In this document: positions 41,685-49,300 of the stretch, piece after piece
Numbering within the stretch: the first letter of the stretch is position 1
How the letters are laid out: every line of letters starts with the position of its first letter
Origin: AC-37 sp036389295
GTDB taxonomy: Bacteria > Actinomycetota > Thermoleophilia > Solirubrobacterales > Thermoleophilaceae
DNA: 64,000 bases
Reading direction: 5' to 3'
Assembly: GCA_036389295.1 (NCBI GenBank)
Contig: DASVQB010000019.1
Location: 14,012-78,011 of the forward strand
Made by a program: the position numbers and the translations under genes
Notes under the pieces: model-generated
The model's database searches: none
Told to the model about the DNA's origin: nothing
The model's input: the letters and a program-made list of their open reading frames with translations, nothing else

Positions 41685-42530
41685 GTGAGAGTCACGCCGT
41701 CGAAGATCAGCCACGTGGACCTCGTCGTCGGCTCGATCGAGCGGAGCCTGCCGTTCTACCGGGGACTGCTCGAGCCGATCGGCTGGTCGGGCTCGAGCGA
41801 GGTCCGGGGCGAGCGGGGCGAGACGATCCACTACCTCTCGGTCGACGGGCCGGGCGTCTCCGCGCTGGGCCTGCGCGAGAAGCGGTCCGACGGCCCCCAC
41901 GACCGCTATGCGGTCGGCCTCCACCACGTCTGCCTCGACGTCGCCTCGCGCGAGGTCGTGGACGAGCGGGCGGGCTGGCTCCGGAGGCAGGGCGCCCGAA
42001 TCGAGAGCGGGCCCGCGGAGTACGACTACACGCCCGGCTACTACGCCGTGTTCTTCCACGACCCCGACGGCATCAAGCTGGAGCTGGTTCACCGGCCGAC
42101 CTACTGGGCGTGGGTCGGCGGGATCGTCGACGTCGCTCCGGTCGGGCGGGTCGAGTCCGAGCTGACCGACCCGGCGTCGGCGCCGAGGCAGGGCGACGAG
42201 GGCGCGCCGGAGGCGTGGCTCGCGTTCGAGCCCGGCGTCCTCGACGCCCTCGACGGGCTCCGCGAGGGGGACGAGGTCGTCGTCCTCACCTGGCTCGACC
42301 GCGCCGACCGCGACGTCCTGCGCGTGCATCCGCGAGGCGACGAGTCGCGGGCGGAGCAGGGGGTGTTCAGCACCCGCTCCCAGCACCGGCCCAATCCGAT
42401 CGGGCTGCACCGGGTCGAGATCGCGGCGATCGACGGCGCGAGGCTCCGGGTGCGCGGCCTCGAAGCGGTCGACGGCACCCCGGTCCTCGACCTCAAGCCG
42501 GTGCTGAGCGACGACGTGACCGAGCGCTGA
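41685..42530 (+). CDS. VOC (glyoxalase-like) domain fused to TrmO (tRNA m6t6A methyltransferase) domain
   Basis: Residues 1-140 are a vicinal-oxygen-chelate domain: ISHVDLVVGSIERSLPFYRGLL, HHVCLDVASREVVDE and FFHDPDGIKLELVHRPTY. Residues about 150-281 match the TrmO/TsaA (YaeB, UPF0066) fold: VAPVGRVESELTDP, the SAM/tRNA loop FSTRSQHRPNPIGLHRVEI and RVRGLEAVDGTPVLDLKP. TrmO methylates N6 of t6A37 in tRNA-Thr. Whether this fusion acts on tRNA is open, since TrmO-like domains also occur in other roles. The start is GTG 41685; TAAGGT is 15 nt upstream. Confidence 0.85.
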   Translation: MRVTPSKISHVDLVVGSIERSLPFYRGLLEPIGWSGSSEVRGERGETIHYLSVDGPGVSALGLREKRSDGPHDRYAVGLHHVCLDVASREVVDERAGWLRRQGARIESGPAEYDYTPGYYAVFFHDPDGIKLELVHRPTYWAWVGGIVDVAPVGRVESELTDPASAPRQGDEGAPEAWLAFEPGVLDALDGLREGDEVVVLTWLDRADRDVLRVHPRGDESRAEQGVFSTRSQHRPNPIGLHRVEIAAIDGARLRVRGLEAVDGTPVLDLKPVLSDDVTER

Positions 42531-42603
42531 CGACCGCGGGCGGGAGGGCCGACTCGGCACGTCGGCGCTCAAGGGATCCTCGACCGCGGCCGAGAACCAC
42601 CGC

Positions 42604-42939
42604 ATGCCACAGGATCGACATGACGGGATCGCGCCCGACGCGCCGCCCACCTCACCCTGGAACGAGTTCAACGCGTCCCACGCGGAGGAGGGCCAGTACG
42701 TGCGCCCCTCCGCGTCGATACCGGACGAGTACTGGCACCAGGCGGCGAAGGCGCAGGTCGCGTCCAGGTCCGACACCTCGACGGTCGCCTGCTGGGCGTT
42801 CGTCCTGCTCGGCCTGATCATCCCGATCATGGCGCTGGGCGCCGGGGCCTGGGCGGCCTGGATGACCCGCGAGGACAGCCGCTTCGCCTACCCCGCGGGC
42901 GTCGGCTTCGGGATCTTCGCGCTGGCGTACCTGGCCTAG
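42604..42939 (+). CDS. Small membrane protein
   Basis: This 111-residue protein has a polar N-terminal half and two hydrophobic helices (VACWAFVLLGLIIPIMALGAGAWAAW and YPAGVGFGIFALAYLA). No domain is recognised. It lies between the VOC-TrmO gene and the PhoD-like gene. Confidence 0.6.
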   Translation: MPQDRHDGIAPDAPPTSPWNEFNASHAEEGQYVRPSASIPDEYWHQAAKAQVASRSDTSTVACWAFVLLGLIIPIMALGAGAWAAWMTREDSRFAYPAGVGFGIFALAYLA

Positions 42940-42999
42940 CGCCGAACGCGCCGTCGCGAGCGCGTCTCGGCGCGCGGGCCCGTGCAATACCGTGCCCGC

Positions 43000-44646
43000 G
43001 TGCCCCGCCGCCTCCTCCTCGGACCCCTGCTGCGCTACGTGGGGGAGACCGAGGCGACGCTGTGGGTCGAGACCGACGGGCCGTGCGAGGTCTCGGCGCT
43101 CCACGCCGCCGCGCCCACGTTCTGCGTGCGGGGACGCCACTACGGGCTGCTCTACGTCAAGGGACTCGAGCCGGGGACGCGCTACGAGTACGCCGTCGAG
43201 CTCGACGGCGAGCGGGTCTGGCCGGACCCCGGCTCCGCGATGCCCGCGCCCTCGATCCGGACGCCGAAGGCCGGCGAGCGGCACCGCGTCGTCTTCGGGT
43301 CCTGCCGCGTCGCGTACCCGCACGAGTCGCCCTACGACCTGACGAAGGACGAGAGCCCGCTCGGCCGCGAGGTCGACGCGCTCCGGGCCTACGCGCTGCG
43401 GATGCGGGAGCTGCCGGAGTCGGAGTGGCCGCACCTCCTGCTCATGCTCGGCGACCAGGTGTACGCCGACGAGGTCTCCCCGCACGTGAAGGAGTTCATC
43501 CGCTCGCGGCGCGACACGTCGGTCCCGCCCGGCGAGGAGGTCGCGGACTTCGAGGAGTACGCGCGCCTCTACCACGAGGCGTGGGGCGAGCCCGTCATCC
43601 GCTGGCTCCTGTCGACCGTCTCGACGGCGATGGTCTTCGACGACCACGACGTGCACGACGACTGGAACACGTCGCGCGAGTGGGTGGAGGAGATGCGCGC
43701 CCAGCCGTGGTGGAACGAGCGCATCGCCGGCGCCTTCATGTCGTACTGGCTCTACCAGCACCTCGGCAACCTCTCGCCGCGCGAGCACGACGGCGACGAG
43801 CTGCTCCAGCGCGCTCGCCGGGTGCCGGACGTCGGCGACCACCTGCACGAGTTCGCGCTGCGCGCCGACCGCACCACCGACGGCAGCCGCTGGACGTTCT
43901 GCCGCGACGTCGCCCGGACCCGCGTCGTGGTGGTCGACTCCCGCGCCGGTCGCGTGCTCGAGGACGGCGACCGCCGGATGGTGGACGACGACGAGTGGGC
44001 GTACGTCGTCGACCGCGCGCGGGGGGACTTCAACCACCTTCTGCTCGCCAGCTCCCTGCCGTTCCTGCTGCCGCGCCCGACGCACGACCTCGAGGCCTGG
44101 AACGAGCGCGTGTGCGACGGGGCCTGGGGCCGCCCCTTCGCCGGCCTCGGCGAGCGCGTGCGGCAGGGGCTCGACCTCGAGCACTGGGCCGCCTTCGACC
44201 GCTCGCTCGAGGCCGTCGAGCGGCTCCTGCGCGAGGTCGGCTCGGGCGAGCACGGCGACCCGCCGGCGACGATCGCGATGCTCTCGGGCGACGTCCACTA
44301 CGCCTACCTCGCCGAGGTCGGGTTCCCGCGCGAGGCCGGCGTCCGCAGCGCCGTCTACCAGATCACGTGCTCGCCGTTCCGCAACCCGCTCGACTCGCAC
44401 GAGCGCGCCGCCGTGCGGCTGAGCTGCTCGCGCGCCGGCGGCGTCCTGGGGCGGGCCCTCGCCCGGAGCGCGGGCGCGCGCCGGCCGGGGATCGGCTGGC
44501 GCCTGAGCCACGGGCCGGCGTTCGACAACCAGGTCGCCACCTTCGAGTGGGAGGGCGTCCACGCCGAGCTGACGATCGAGCGGGCCGTGCCCGGGCAGCG
44601 CGACGAGCCGCGACTGGAGACGACCTTCCGGCAGACGCTGGCCTGA
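43000..44646 (+). CDS. PhoD-like alkaline phosphatase/metallophosphatase
   Basis: This 548-residue protein has an N-terminal fibronectin-like module (LRYVGETEATLWVETDGPCEV). The metallophosphatase follows, with VVFGSCRVAYP, LLLMLGDQVYADEV, AMVFDDHDVHDDWN and ATIAMLSGDVHYAYLAEVG. These hold the expected metal-binding Asp and His residues. No signal peptide or Tat motif is seen, so it may act inside the cell. The start is GTG 43000: TACCGT lies 6 nt upstream (42988-42993), a leaderless layout. GTG 42982 is in frame too. Confidence 0.85.
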   Translation: MPRRLLLGPLLRYVGETEATLWVETDGPCEVSALHAAAPTFCVRGRHYGLLYVKGLEPGTRYEYAVELDGERVWPDPGSAMPAPSIRTPKAGERHRVVFGSCRVAYPHESPYDLTKDESPLGREVDALRAYALRMRELPESEWPHLLLMLGDQVYADEVSPHVKEFIRSRRDTSVPPGEEVADFEEYARLYHEAWGEPVIRWLLSTVSTAMVFDDHDVHDDWNTSREWVEEMRAQPWWNERIAGAFMSYWLYQHLGNLSPREHDGDELLQRARRVPDVGDHLHEFALRADRTTDGSRWTFCRDVARTRVVVVDSRAGRVLEDGDRRMVDDDEWAYVVDRARGDFNHLLLASSLPFLLPRPTHDLEAWNERVCDGAWGRPFAGLGERVRQGLDLEHWAAFDRSLEAVERLLREVGSGEHGDPPATIAMLSGDVHYAYLAEVGFPREAGVRSAVYQITCSPFRNPLDSHERAAVRLSCSRAGGVLGRALARSAGARRPGIGWRLSHGPAFDNQVATFEWEGVHAELTIERAVPGQRDEPRLETTFRQTLA

Positions 44647-44696
44647 CCCCGGGACGGCGGTCGACCCGGACCGCGAGCAGCACCGGGCGGCGCCGC

Positions 44697-44725
44697 TTGA
44701 CAAATCGGCCCACCCGTCAGAGGGT
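44697..44725 (+). promoter_or_regulatory. Candidate promoter of the secreted propeller gene
   Basis: TTGACA at 44697-44702, a 17-bp spacer, then GAGGGT at 44720-44725, just before the TTG start at 44741. It matches the form at 31110 and 37076. Confidence 0.55.
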
Positions 44726-44740
44726 GGACTCGAGGCAGGG

Positions 44741-46210
44741 TTGAGGCGGCTGGCGATCAGATCGGGGCTGGCGGGCGCGTGCGTCCTCGTGTCGGCCATG
44801 GCGAGCATCGGCTCGGCGAGCGAGCCTGCCGCGATCCGGGCCGCCGAGGACGACGAGCGCAGCCAGAGCACGCAGCTGATCTCGCGCGCGCTCGACGGCG
44901 GGACGCCGAACGGCCCGTCGACCAACCCGGTGATCTCGAACGACCGCCGCTTCGCCCGCTACGTCGCCTTCGAGTCGGAGGCGTCCGACCTCGTCAGGGG
45001 CGACGGGAACGGCGTGAAGGACGTCTTCGCGGTCCGCCGCGCCGGCTCGTTCAGGAACAACGGCTCGGCCTGGCGGCGCGGCGCGACCGTGCTCCTCTCC
45101 CGCGCGCGCAGGGGCTCGGCCAACGGGCCGTCGTTCGCGCCCGCGGTGAGCGGCGGGTTCAACCACGCCCCCTCCTGCGTCGCGTTCCTGTCGAAGGCCT
45201 CCAACCTCGTGAAGGGCGACACCAACCGGAAGGTCGACGCGTTCGTGGTGCGGCGCCTCGGCGCGCGTCCGGTCCGGGTCTCGCTGCCGGGCCGGCGGCA
45301 GGCTCGGAAGGACACGACCCACGTGGCGGTCTCCGGCAACTGCTCGCGGATCGCCTTCGTGACCGGCGGCCGCCTGTACGTGGCGGCCGGCAGGCGGGTC
45401 AAGGCGCTGAAGGCGCCGGGCAGGGCCGGCGACCCCGCGTTCGCGAGCGGCATGAACGACGACCTCGTCTTCGCGGCCAAGCGGGGCGTCTACCTGAGCC
45501 GGAAGGCGACCGGCAAGCCGAAGCTGGTCGGCCCCGGCGGCCGCAACCCGGTCTTCAACGACATCGACAAGGCGCCGCCCGCCTGCAAGCGCCCCACGCT
45601 CGCCTACGAGCGCATGCAGGGCGGGCATTGGCAGGTCGTCTCGCACGTCCTGGGCCGCGGCGCGCGCGTCGTCAGCCGCCGCAACGGGTCGCTGGGCAAC
45701 GGCGACTCGCGCAACCCGGTGATCGGGAACGCCGGCTGCTACGTCACGTTCGAGAGCGACGCGTCGAACCTCGGGGTGAACGCGTCGAACCGCACCGGCG
45801 ACAGCAACAGGAAGCCGGACGTCTACCTCTTCACCGCGGTCCGCGACATCACGCTGGTGCAGTCGGTGAAGACGAAGGCGGTCCCGGCGGCGGGCGGCGG
45901 CCGCAACCCGAGCATGAGCTTCTACGCGAACTACATCGTGTTCGACTCGCCGGCGCCGATGGAGGACCAGGGCCTCCTCGACTGCATCGACCCGGACGAC
46001 GTGCTGCCCGACGACGAGGTCGATCCGCCGGTGGACGTCCCGCCGGGGACCGGCGACGTGGACCTCGGCCTGCCGATCCCCTACGTCGACCCGAACCTGC
46101 CGCCGATCCTCGCGCGGGGCGGGAAGAGCCCCGTCCTGTGCGACGAGGGGGCGGCCGCGGACGACGGGCGGAGCCGGCAGGTCTTCATGCGGTACCTCGG
46201 ACCGGTCTAG
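44741..46210 (+). CDS. Secreted PD40-like propeller protein
   Basis: The TTG at 44741 follows GAGGCAGGG. The 489-residue protein has a signal peptide (LAIRSGLAGACVLVSAMASIGSA). It has PD40-like units with variations of NPVISNDRRFARYVAFES and NRKPDVYLFTA, plus SVSGNCSRIAFVT. The last 90 residues are acidic and Pro-rich (DDVLPDDEVDPPVDVPPG). It is probably a secreted surface protein; no enzyme motif is seen. Confidence 0.75.
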   Translation: MRRLAIRSGLAGACVLVSAMASIGSASEPAAIRAAEDDERSQSTQLISRALDGGTPNGPSTNPVISNDRRFARYVAFESEASDLVRGDGNGVKDVFAVRRAGSFRNNGSAWRRGATVLLSRARRGSANGPSFAPAVSGGFNHAPSCVAFLSKASNLVKGDTNRKVDAFVVRRLGARPVRVSLPGRRQARKDTTHVAVSGNCSRIAFVTGGRLYVAAGRRVKALKAPGRAGDPAFASGMNDDLVFAAKRGVYLSRKATGKPKLVGPGGRNPVFNDIDKAPPACKRPTLAYERMQGGHWQVVSHVLGRGARVVSRRNGSLGNGDSRNPVIGNAGCYVTFESDASNLGVNASNRTGDSNRKPDVYLFTAVRDITLVQSVKTKAVPAAGGGRNPSMSFYANYIVFDSPAPMEDQGLLDCIDPDDVLPDDEVDPPVDVPPGTGDVDLGLPIPYVDPNLPPILARGGKSPVLCDEGAAADDGRSRQVFMRYLGPV

Positions 46211-46232
46211 CGGGCGGGGCCGCTCGCGGCGC

Positions 46233-46268
46233 GGCCCTCACGCCGTCCGCCGCCGCAGCGTGAGGGCC
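46233..46268. terminator. Bidirectional hairpin
   Basis: GGCCCTCACGC and GCGTGAGGGCC form a perfect 11-bp stem with a 14-nt loop. It spans the stop codon of the ABC permease gene (46238) and follows the stop of the convergent propeller gene. Confidence 0.45.
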
Positions 46269-46975
46269 CCGAGCCCGAGCGCCAGCACGGTCACGCCGGC
46301 GATCGCCGCGACGTCGGCCCAGCCCCGCCCGCCGAGGCCGCCGCCGCCGGCCACGCGGTCGAGCGCGTCGAAGGCGTAGGTCAGCGGCAGCGCGTTCGAG
46401 ACCGCCTCGAGCGCGCCCGCCATCCGGTCGCGGTCGACGAAGAGGCCGCAGAGCAGGAGCTGCGGGAACACGAAGGCCGGCATGAACTGCACCGCCTGGA
46501 ACTCGGACCTCGCGAACGCGCTCACGAACAGGCCGAGCGCCATCCCGAGCACGGCGTTGCCGATGGCGAGCGCCACGACCCCCGCCGGCGAGCCGGCGAC
46601 GTCGAGGCCGAGCAGCGCGAACGCCACGCCGGCCGTGATCGCGGCCTGGCCGGTGGCCACGACCGCGAACGCGATCCCGTAGCCGGTCAGCAGGTCGAGC
46701 TTGCCGATGGGCATCGACATCAGGCGCTCGAGCGTGCCGCCGGTGCGCTCGCGGAGCATCGTGATCGACGTGACGAGGAACATCGTTATGAACGGGAAGA
46801 GCCCGATCAGAGGGCCGCCGAGGCGGTCGAAGGTCTCCGGCTGGCCGTCGAACACGAACCGGATCAGCGTCACGAGCAGCGCCGGCACGAGGAGCAGCAG
46901 CGCCATCGTGCGGCGGTCGCGGCGGAGCTGGGTGAGCACGCGCAGGGCGGTGGCTCCCGTCGCGGCGGCGGTCAT
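46238..46975 (-). CDS. ABC-2-type exporter permease
   Basis: This 245-residue protein has six hydrophobic helices (MALLLLVPALLVTLIRFVF, GLFPFITMFLVTSITML, YGIAFAVVATGQAAITAGVAFALLGL, LAIGNAVLGMALGLFVSAFA and others). ERTGGTLERLMSMPIGKL is the usual cytosolic loop, and QAVQFMPAFVFPQLLLCGLFV is the ABC2-type signature area. It is coupled to the upstream ATPase by ATGA. It would export a drug-like molecule or lipid. Confidence 0.9.
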   Translation of the reverse strand: MTAAATGATALRVLTQLRRDRRTMALLLLVPALLVTLIRFVFDGQPETFDRLGGPLIGLFPFITMFLVTSITMLRERTGGTLERLMSMPIGKLDLLTGYGIAFAVVATGQAAITAGVAFALLGLDVAGSPAGVVALAIGNAVLGMALGLFVSAFARSEFQAVQFMPAFVFPQLLLCGLFVDRDRMAGALEAVSNALPLTYAFDALDRVAGGGGLGGRGWADVAAIAGVTVLALGLGALTLRRRTA

Positions 46976-47703
46976 GCGACCACCTCCTCGCGCTCGATCA
47001 GTCGCAGGAACGCCTGCTCCATGTCGTCCTCGCCGGTGCGCTCGCGCAGCTCCGCCGGCGTGAGGGACGCGAGCAGGCGCCCCTCGCGCATCAGGACCAG
47101 GTCGTCGCAGCGACCGGCCTCGTCCATCACGTGGCTCGAGACGAACAGCGCGGCGCCGTCGCCGGCGAGCGATCGGAACGTGCCCCAGAGGTCCTCGCGC
47201 AGCAGCGGGTCGAGGCCGACCGTCGGCTCGTCGAGCACCAGCACGTCCGGCCTCCCGAGCAGGGCCGTGCCCAGCGACACGCGCGCTCGCTGACCGCCCG
47301 AGAGGCCCGTCACCGGGCGGTCGGCGTGCTCGGCCAGCTGGACTGTCTCGAGCACGTCGTCCACCCGTGCGGCCGGCGCTCCGAGCACGCGGGCGAAGTA
47401 GCGCAGGTTCTCGCGGGCGGACAGGTCCTGGTAGACGGCGGGGGCCTGCGTGACGTAGCCGACGCGGGCCCGCACCGCGGGTGACCCCGCCGGCTCGCCG
47501 AGTATGCGGACGTCGCCCGACTCCACGACCTGCACCCCGGCGATCGCGCGCATCAGGGTCGTCTTGCCGCAGCCGCTCGGGCCGAGCAGCCCGGTGATCC
47601 GGCCGCGCGCCGCGGCGAGGTCGAGGCCGTGCAGCACGCGGCGACCGCCGCGCGAGACGTTGAGGCCGGCCACCGAGACGGCGGCCCCTGTCGAGTGCGT
47701 CAT
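46972..47703 (-). CDS. ABC transporter ATPase
   Basis: This 243-residue ATPase has Walker A GPSGCGKTT, Q-loop VTQAPAVYQDLSARENL, signature LSGGQRARVSLGTALLGRPDVLVLDEPTVGLDP (Walker B LVLDEP) and H-loop FVSSHVMDEAG. It belongs to the DrrA/NatA-type exporter ATPases. It overlaps the NDH-2 gene upstream and the permease downstream (ATGA), so three genes form one operon. Confidence 0.93.
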   Translation of the reverse strand: MTHSTGAAVSVAGLNVSRGGRRVLHGLDLAAARGRITGLLGPSGCGKTTLMRAIAGVQVVESGDVRILGEPAGSPAVRARVGYVTQAPAVYQDLSARENLRYFARVLGAPAARVDDVLETVQLAEHADRPVTGLSGGQRARVSLGTALLGRPDVLVLDEPTVGLDPLLREDLWGTFRSLAGDGAALFVSSHVMDEAGRCDDLVLMREGRLLASLTPAELRERTGEDDMEQAFLRLIEREEVVA

Positions 47704-48956
47704 GCCCTTGCTCCCTTCGAGACCGTCCGTTCGAGTGTCCTGTCGAGCATTCCGAGCTCGACCATGTCGCGGTTGAAGGCCATCGACAGCGTCCCGTCCG
47801 CGAGCACCCGCAGGCGCCGCGAGCGAAGCGGGAGCTGCGCCACGTGCATGGCACGGGTCATCAGCCCCGCCGGCCTGCCGCGCAGCCGCATCGGGCCGAT
47901 CGCCGCGATCCCCCGGTCGCGCCCCAGCGTCGCGGCCTGGCCGCGGCTGCGGTAGCGGTACGGGGCCGGCCGGCCGCTCAGGTTCCGGGCCAGCCGTCGC
48001 GCCTGGCGCAGCGCGTGCTGGCAGGTGGGCGGGTCGGCGGCGCCGGGGGTCGTCTCGTTCGGGACGTGCGCGCAGTCCCCGAGCGCCCACACGTCCGAGC
48101 GTCCCTCGACGCGCAGGAACGGGTCCACGGCTATCCGGCCGTCGTCGTGGAGCGGCAGGCCGAGCTCGGCCACCAGCGGGTGCGGCCTGACGCCCGCGGT
48201 CCAGACCACGGTCTCGGAGGGCACGCGCGTGCCGTCGGACAGCGTCGCCGAGCGGGCGTCGACCGCTGCGAGCTTCACGCCGCCGCGGATCTCGACGCCG
48301 CGCGCCTCGAGCTGCCGGGCCGCGTAGTCACCGAGCGGGCGCGGCGTCTCCGGCAGGATCCGGTCGCCGGCGTTCACCAGGACCCAGCGCTGCCGCAGCC
48401 GCGCGAGCCGCGGGTAGTGGGGCAGCGCCCCGGCGACGAGGTCGAGCATCTCCGCGCACGCCTCGACCCCGGCGTAGCCGGCACCGACGAACACGAACGT
48501 GAGGTGGCGCTCGGCGCCCGCGGGGTCGGAGTCCGCGGCCTCGAGCCGGCGGAGGACGTGGTCGCGCAGGGCGATCGCGTCGCCGAGCGTCTTGAACCCG
48601 AGGCCGTGCTCGACGAGGCCGGGGACCGGCATCAGGCGCGGCACCGCGCCGAGCGCCACGACCAGGCGGTCGTAGCGGAGCTCGGTCGCGCCGCGCTCGG
48701 TCTCGACCTCGACCGTCCGGGCGCCCTCGTCGATCCCAGTCGCCCGGCCGAGCACGAGGTCCGCGTGCGGGCACATCTGCCGCAGGGGCACGGCGACGTG
48801 GCGCGGCTCGATCGCGCCGGCCGCCACCTCCGCCAGCAGCGGCGTGTACAGCATCGACGTGCTGGGGCTCACGACCGTCGCGCCCCGCTCGCCGAGCATC
48901 CGGGCGAGTTGGGCGCCGCCGAAGCCGCCGCCGAGGACGAGTGTGCGTCGTTGCAT
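47700..48956 (-). CDS. ndh: NDH-2-type NADH:quinone oxidoreductase
   Basis: This 418-residue flavoprotein has RTLVLGGGFGGAQLARML (FAD site), VALGAVPRLMPVPGLVEH, LTFVFVGAGYAGVEACAEML (NADH site) and SDVWALGDCAHVPN. The C-terminal anchor region is LMTRAMHVAQLPLRSRRLRVLADG. Type II NADH dehydrogenases pass electrons to quinone without pumping protons. It is the first gene of the operon. Pairing with an ABC exporter is unusual but could mean only shared transcription. Confidence 0.85.
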   Translation of the reverse strand: MQRRTLVLGGGFGGAQLARMLGERGATVVSPSTSMLYTPLLAEVAAGAIEPRHVAVPLRQMCPHADLVLGRATGIDEGARTVEVETERGATELRYDRLVVALGAVPRLMPVPGLVEHGLGFKTLGDAIALRDHVLRRLEAADSDPAGAERHLTFVFVGAGYAGVEACAEMLDLVAGALPHYPRLARLRQRWVLVNAGDRILPETPRPLGDYAARQLEARGVEIRGGVKLAAVDARSATLSDGTRVPSETVVWTAGVRPHPLVAELGLPLHDDGRIAVDPFLRVEGRSDVWALGDCAHVPNETTPGAADPPTCQHALRQARRLARNLSGRPAPYRYRSRGQAATLGRDRGIAAIGPMRLRGRPAGLMTRAMHVAQLPLRSRRLRVLADGTLSMAFNRDMVELGMLDRTLERTVSKGARA

Positions 48957-48988
48957 GCGATCAGCTCCCGGTCGACCGGCGCGGCCGG

Positions 48989-49231
48989 TCATGGAATCTC
49001 TATCTCCCTGACCTGGACGGCGGTGGTGCGGGCGGCGACGAACCGGGGCAGGAGCGCGAGCGCTCCCTCCCGGTCCGCGGCCTCCACGCGCCACCACAGG
49101 CCATGTCCGCCTGCGAGGCAGCTCGATGGCACGTGGCCATGCCTCAGGGGGCTGTCGAAGCCCTGCCAGGCGGCGAACGTGGCCGCACACTCGTGCGGCT
49201 CGTGCTCGTGGTTCAGCAGAAAGAACGGCAT
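48989..49231 (-). CDS. Small dimeric-fold hypothetical protein
   Basis: This 80-residue protein (MPFFLLNHEHEPHECAATF) ends with ALALLPRFVAARTTAVQVREIEIP. Its length and alternating strands are like ferredoxin-fold monooxygenase or DUF4242-like proteins, but no family is certain. It is divergent from the LAL gene, and a 36-bp repeated element lies in the shared gap. Confidence 0.55.
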   Translation of the reverse strand: MPFFLLNHEHEPHECAATFAAWQGFDSPLRHGHVPSSCLAGGHGLWWRVEAADREGALALLPRFVAARTTAVQVREIEIP

Positions 49232-49263
49232 GGGTGGATCCTGCCGCCGCCGCGACCCCCGCA

Positions 49264-49299
49264 CATCGGGGAGGCACCCTGAACCGGGACCCTGAAAGC
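49264..49299. promoter_or_regulatory. 36-bp element, copy 1
   Basis: It starts CATCGGGG and holds a direct repeat of ACCCTGAA spaced 10-11 bp. Thirty of 36 bases match copy 2 at 56037-56072. It ends right before the LAL gene and lies between divergent genes, so it could be an operator for either. Confidence 0.6.
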
Positions 49300-49300
49300 G

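Noticed and set aside
48989..49231. Possible immunity or partner protein of the NDH-2/ABC operon
   Set aside because: It is transcribed on its own upstream of that operon with no overlap, and nothing in the sequence links the roles.
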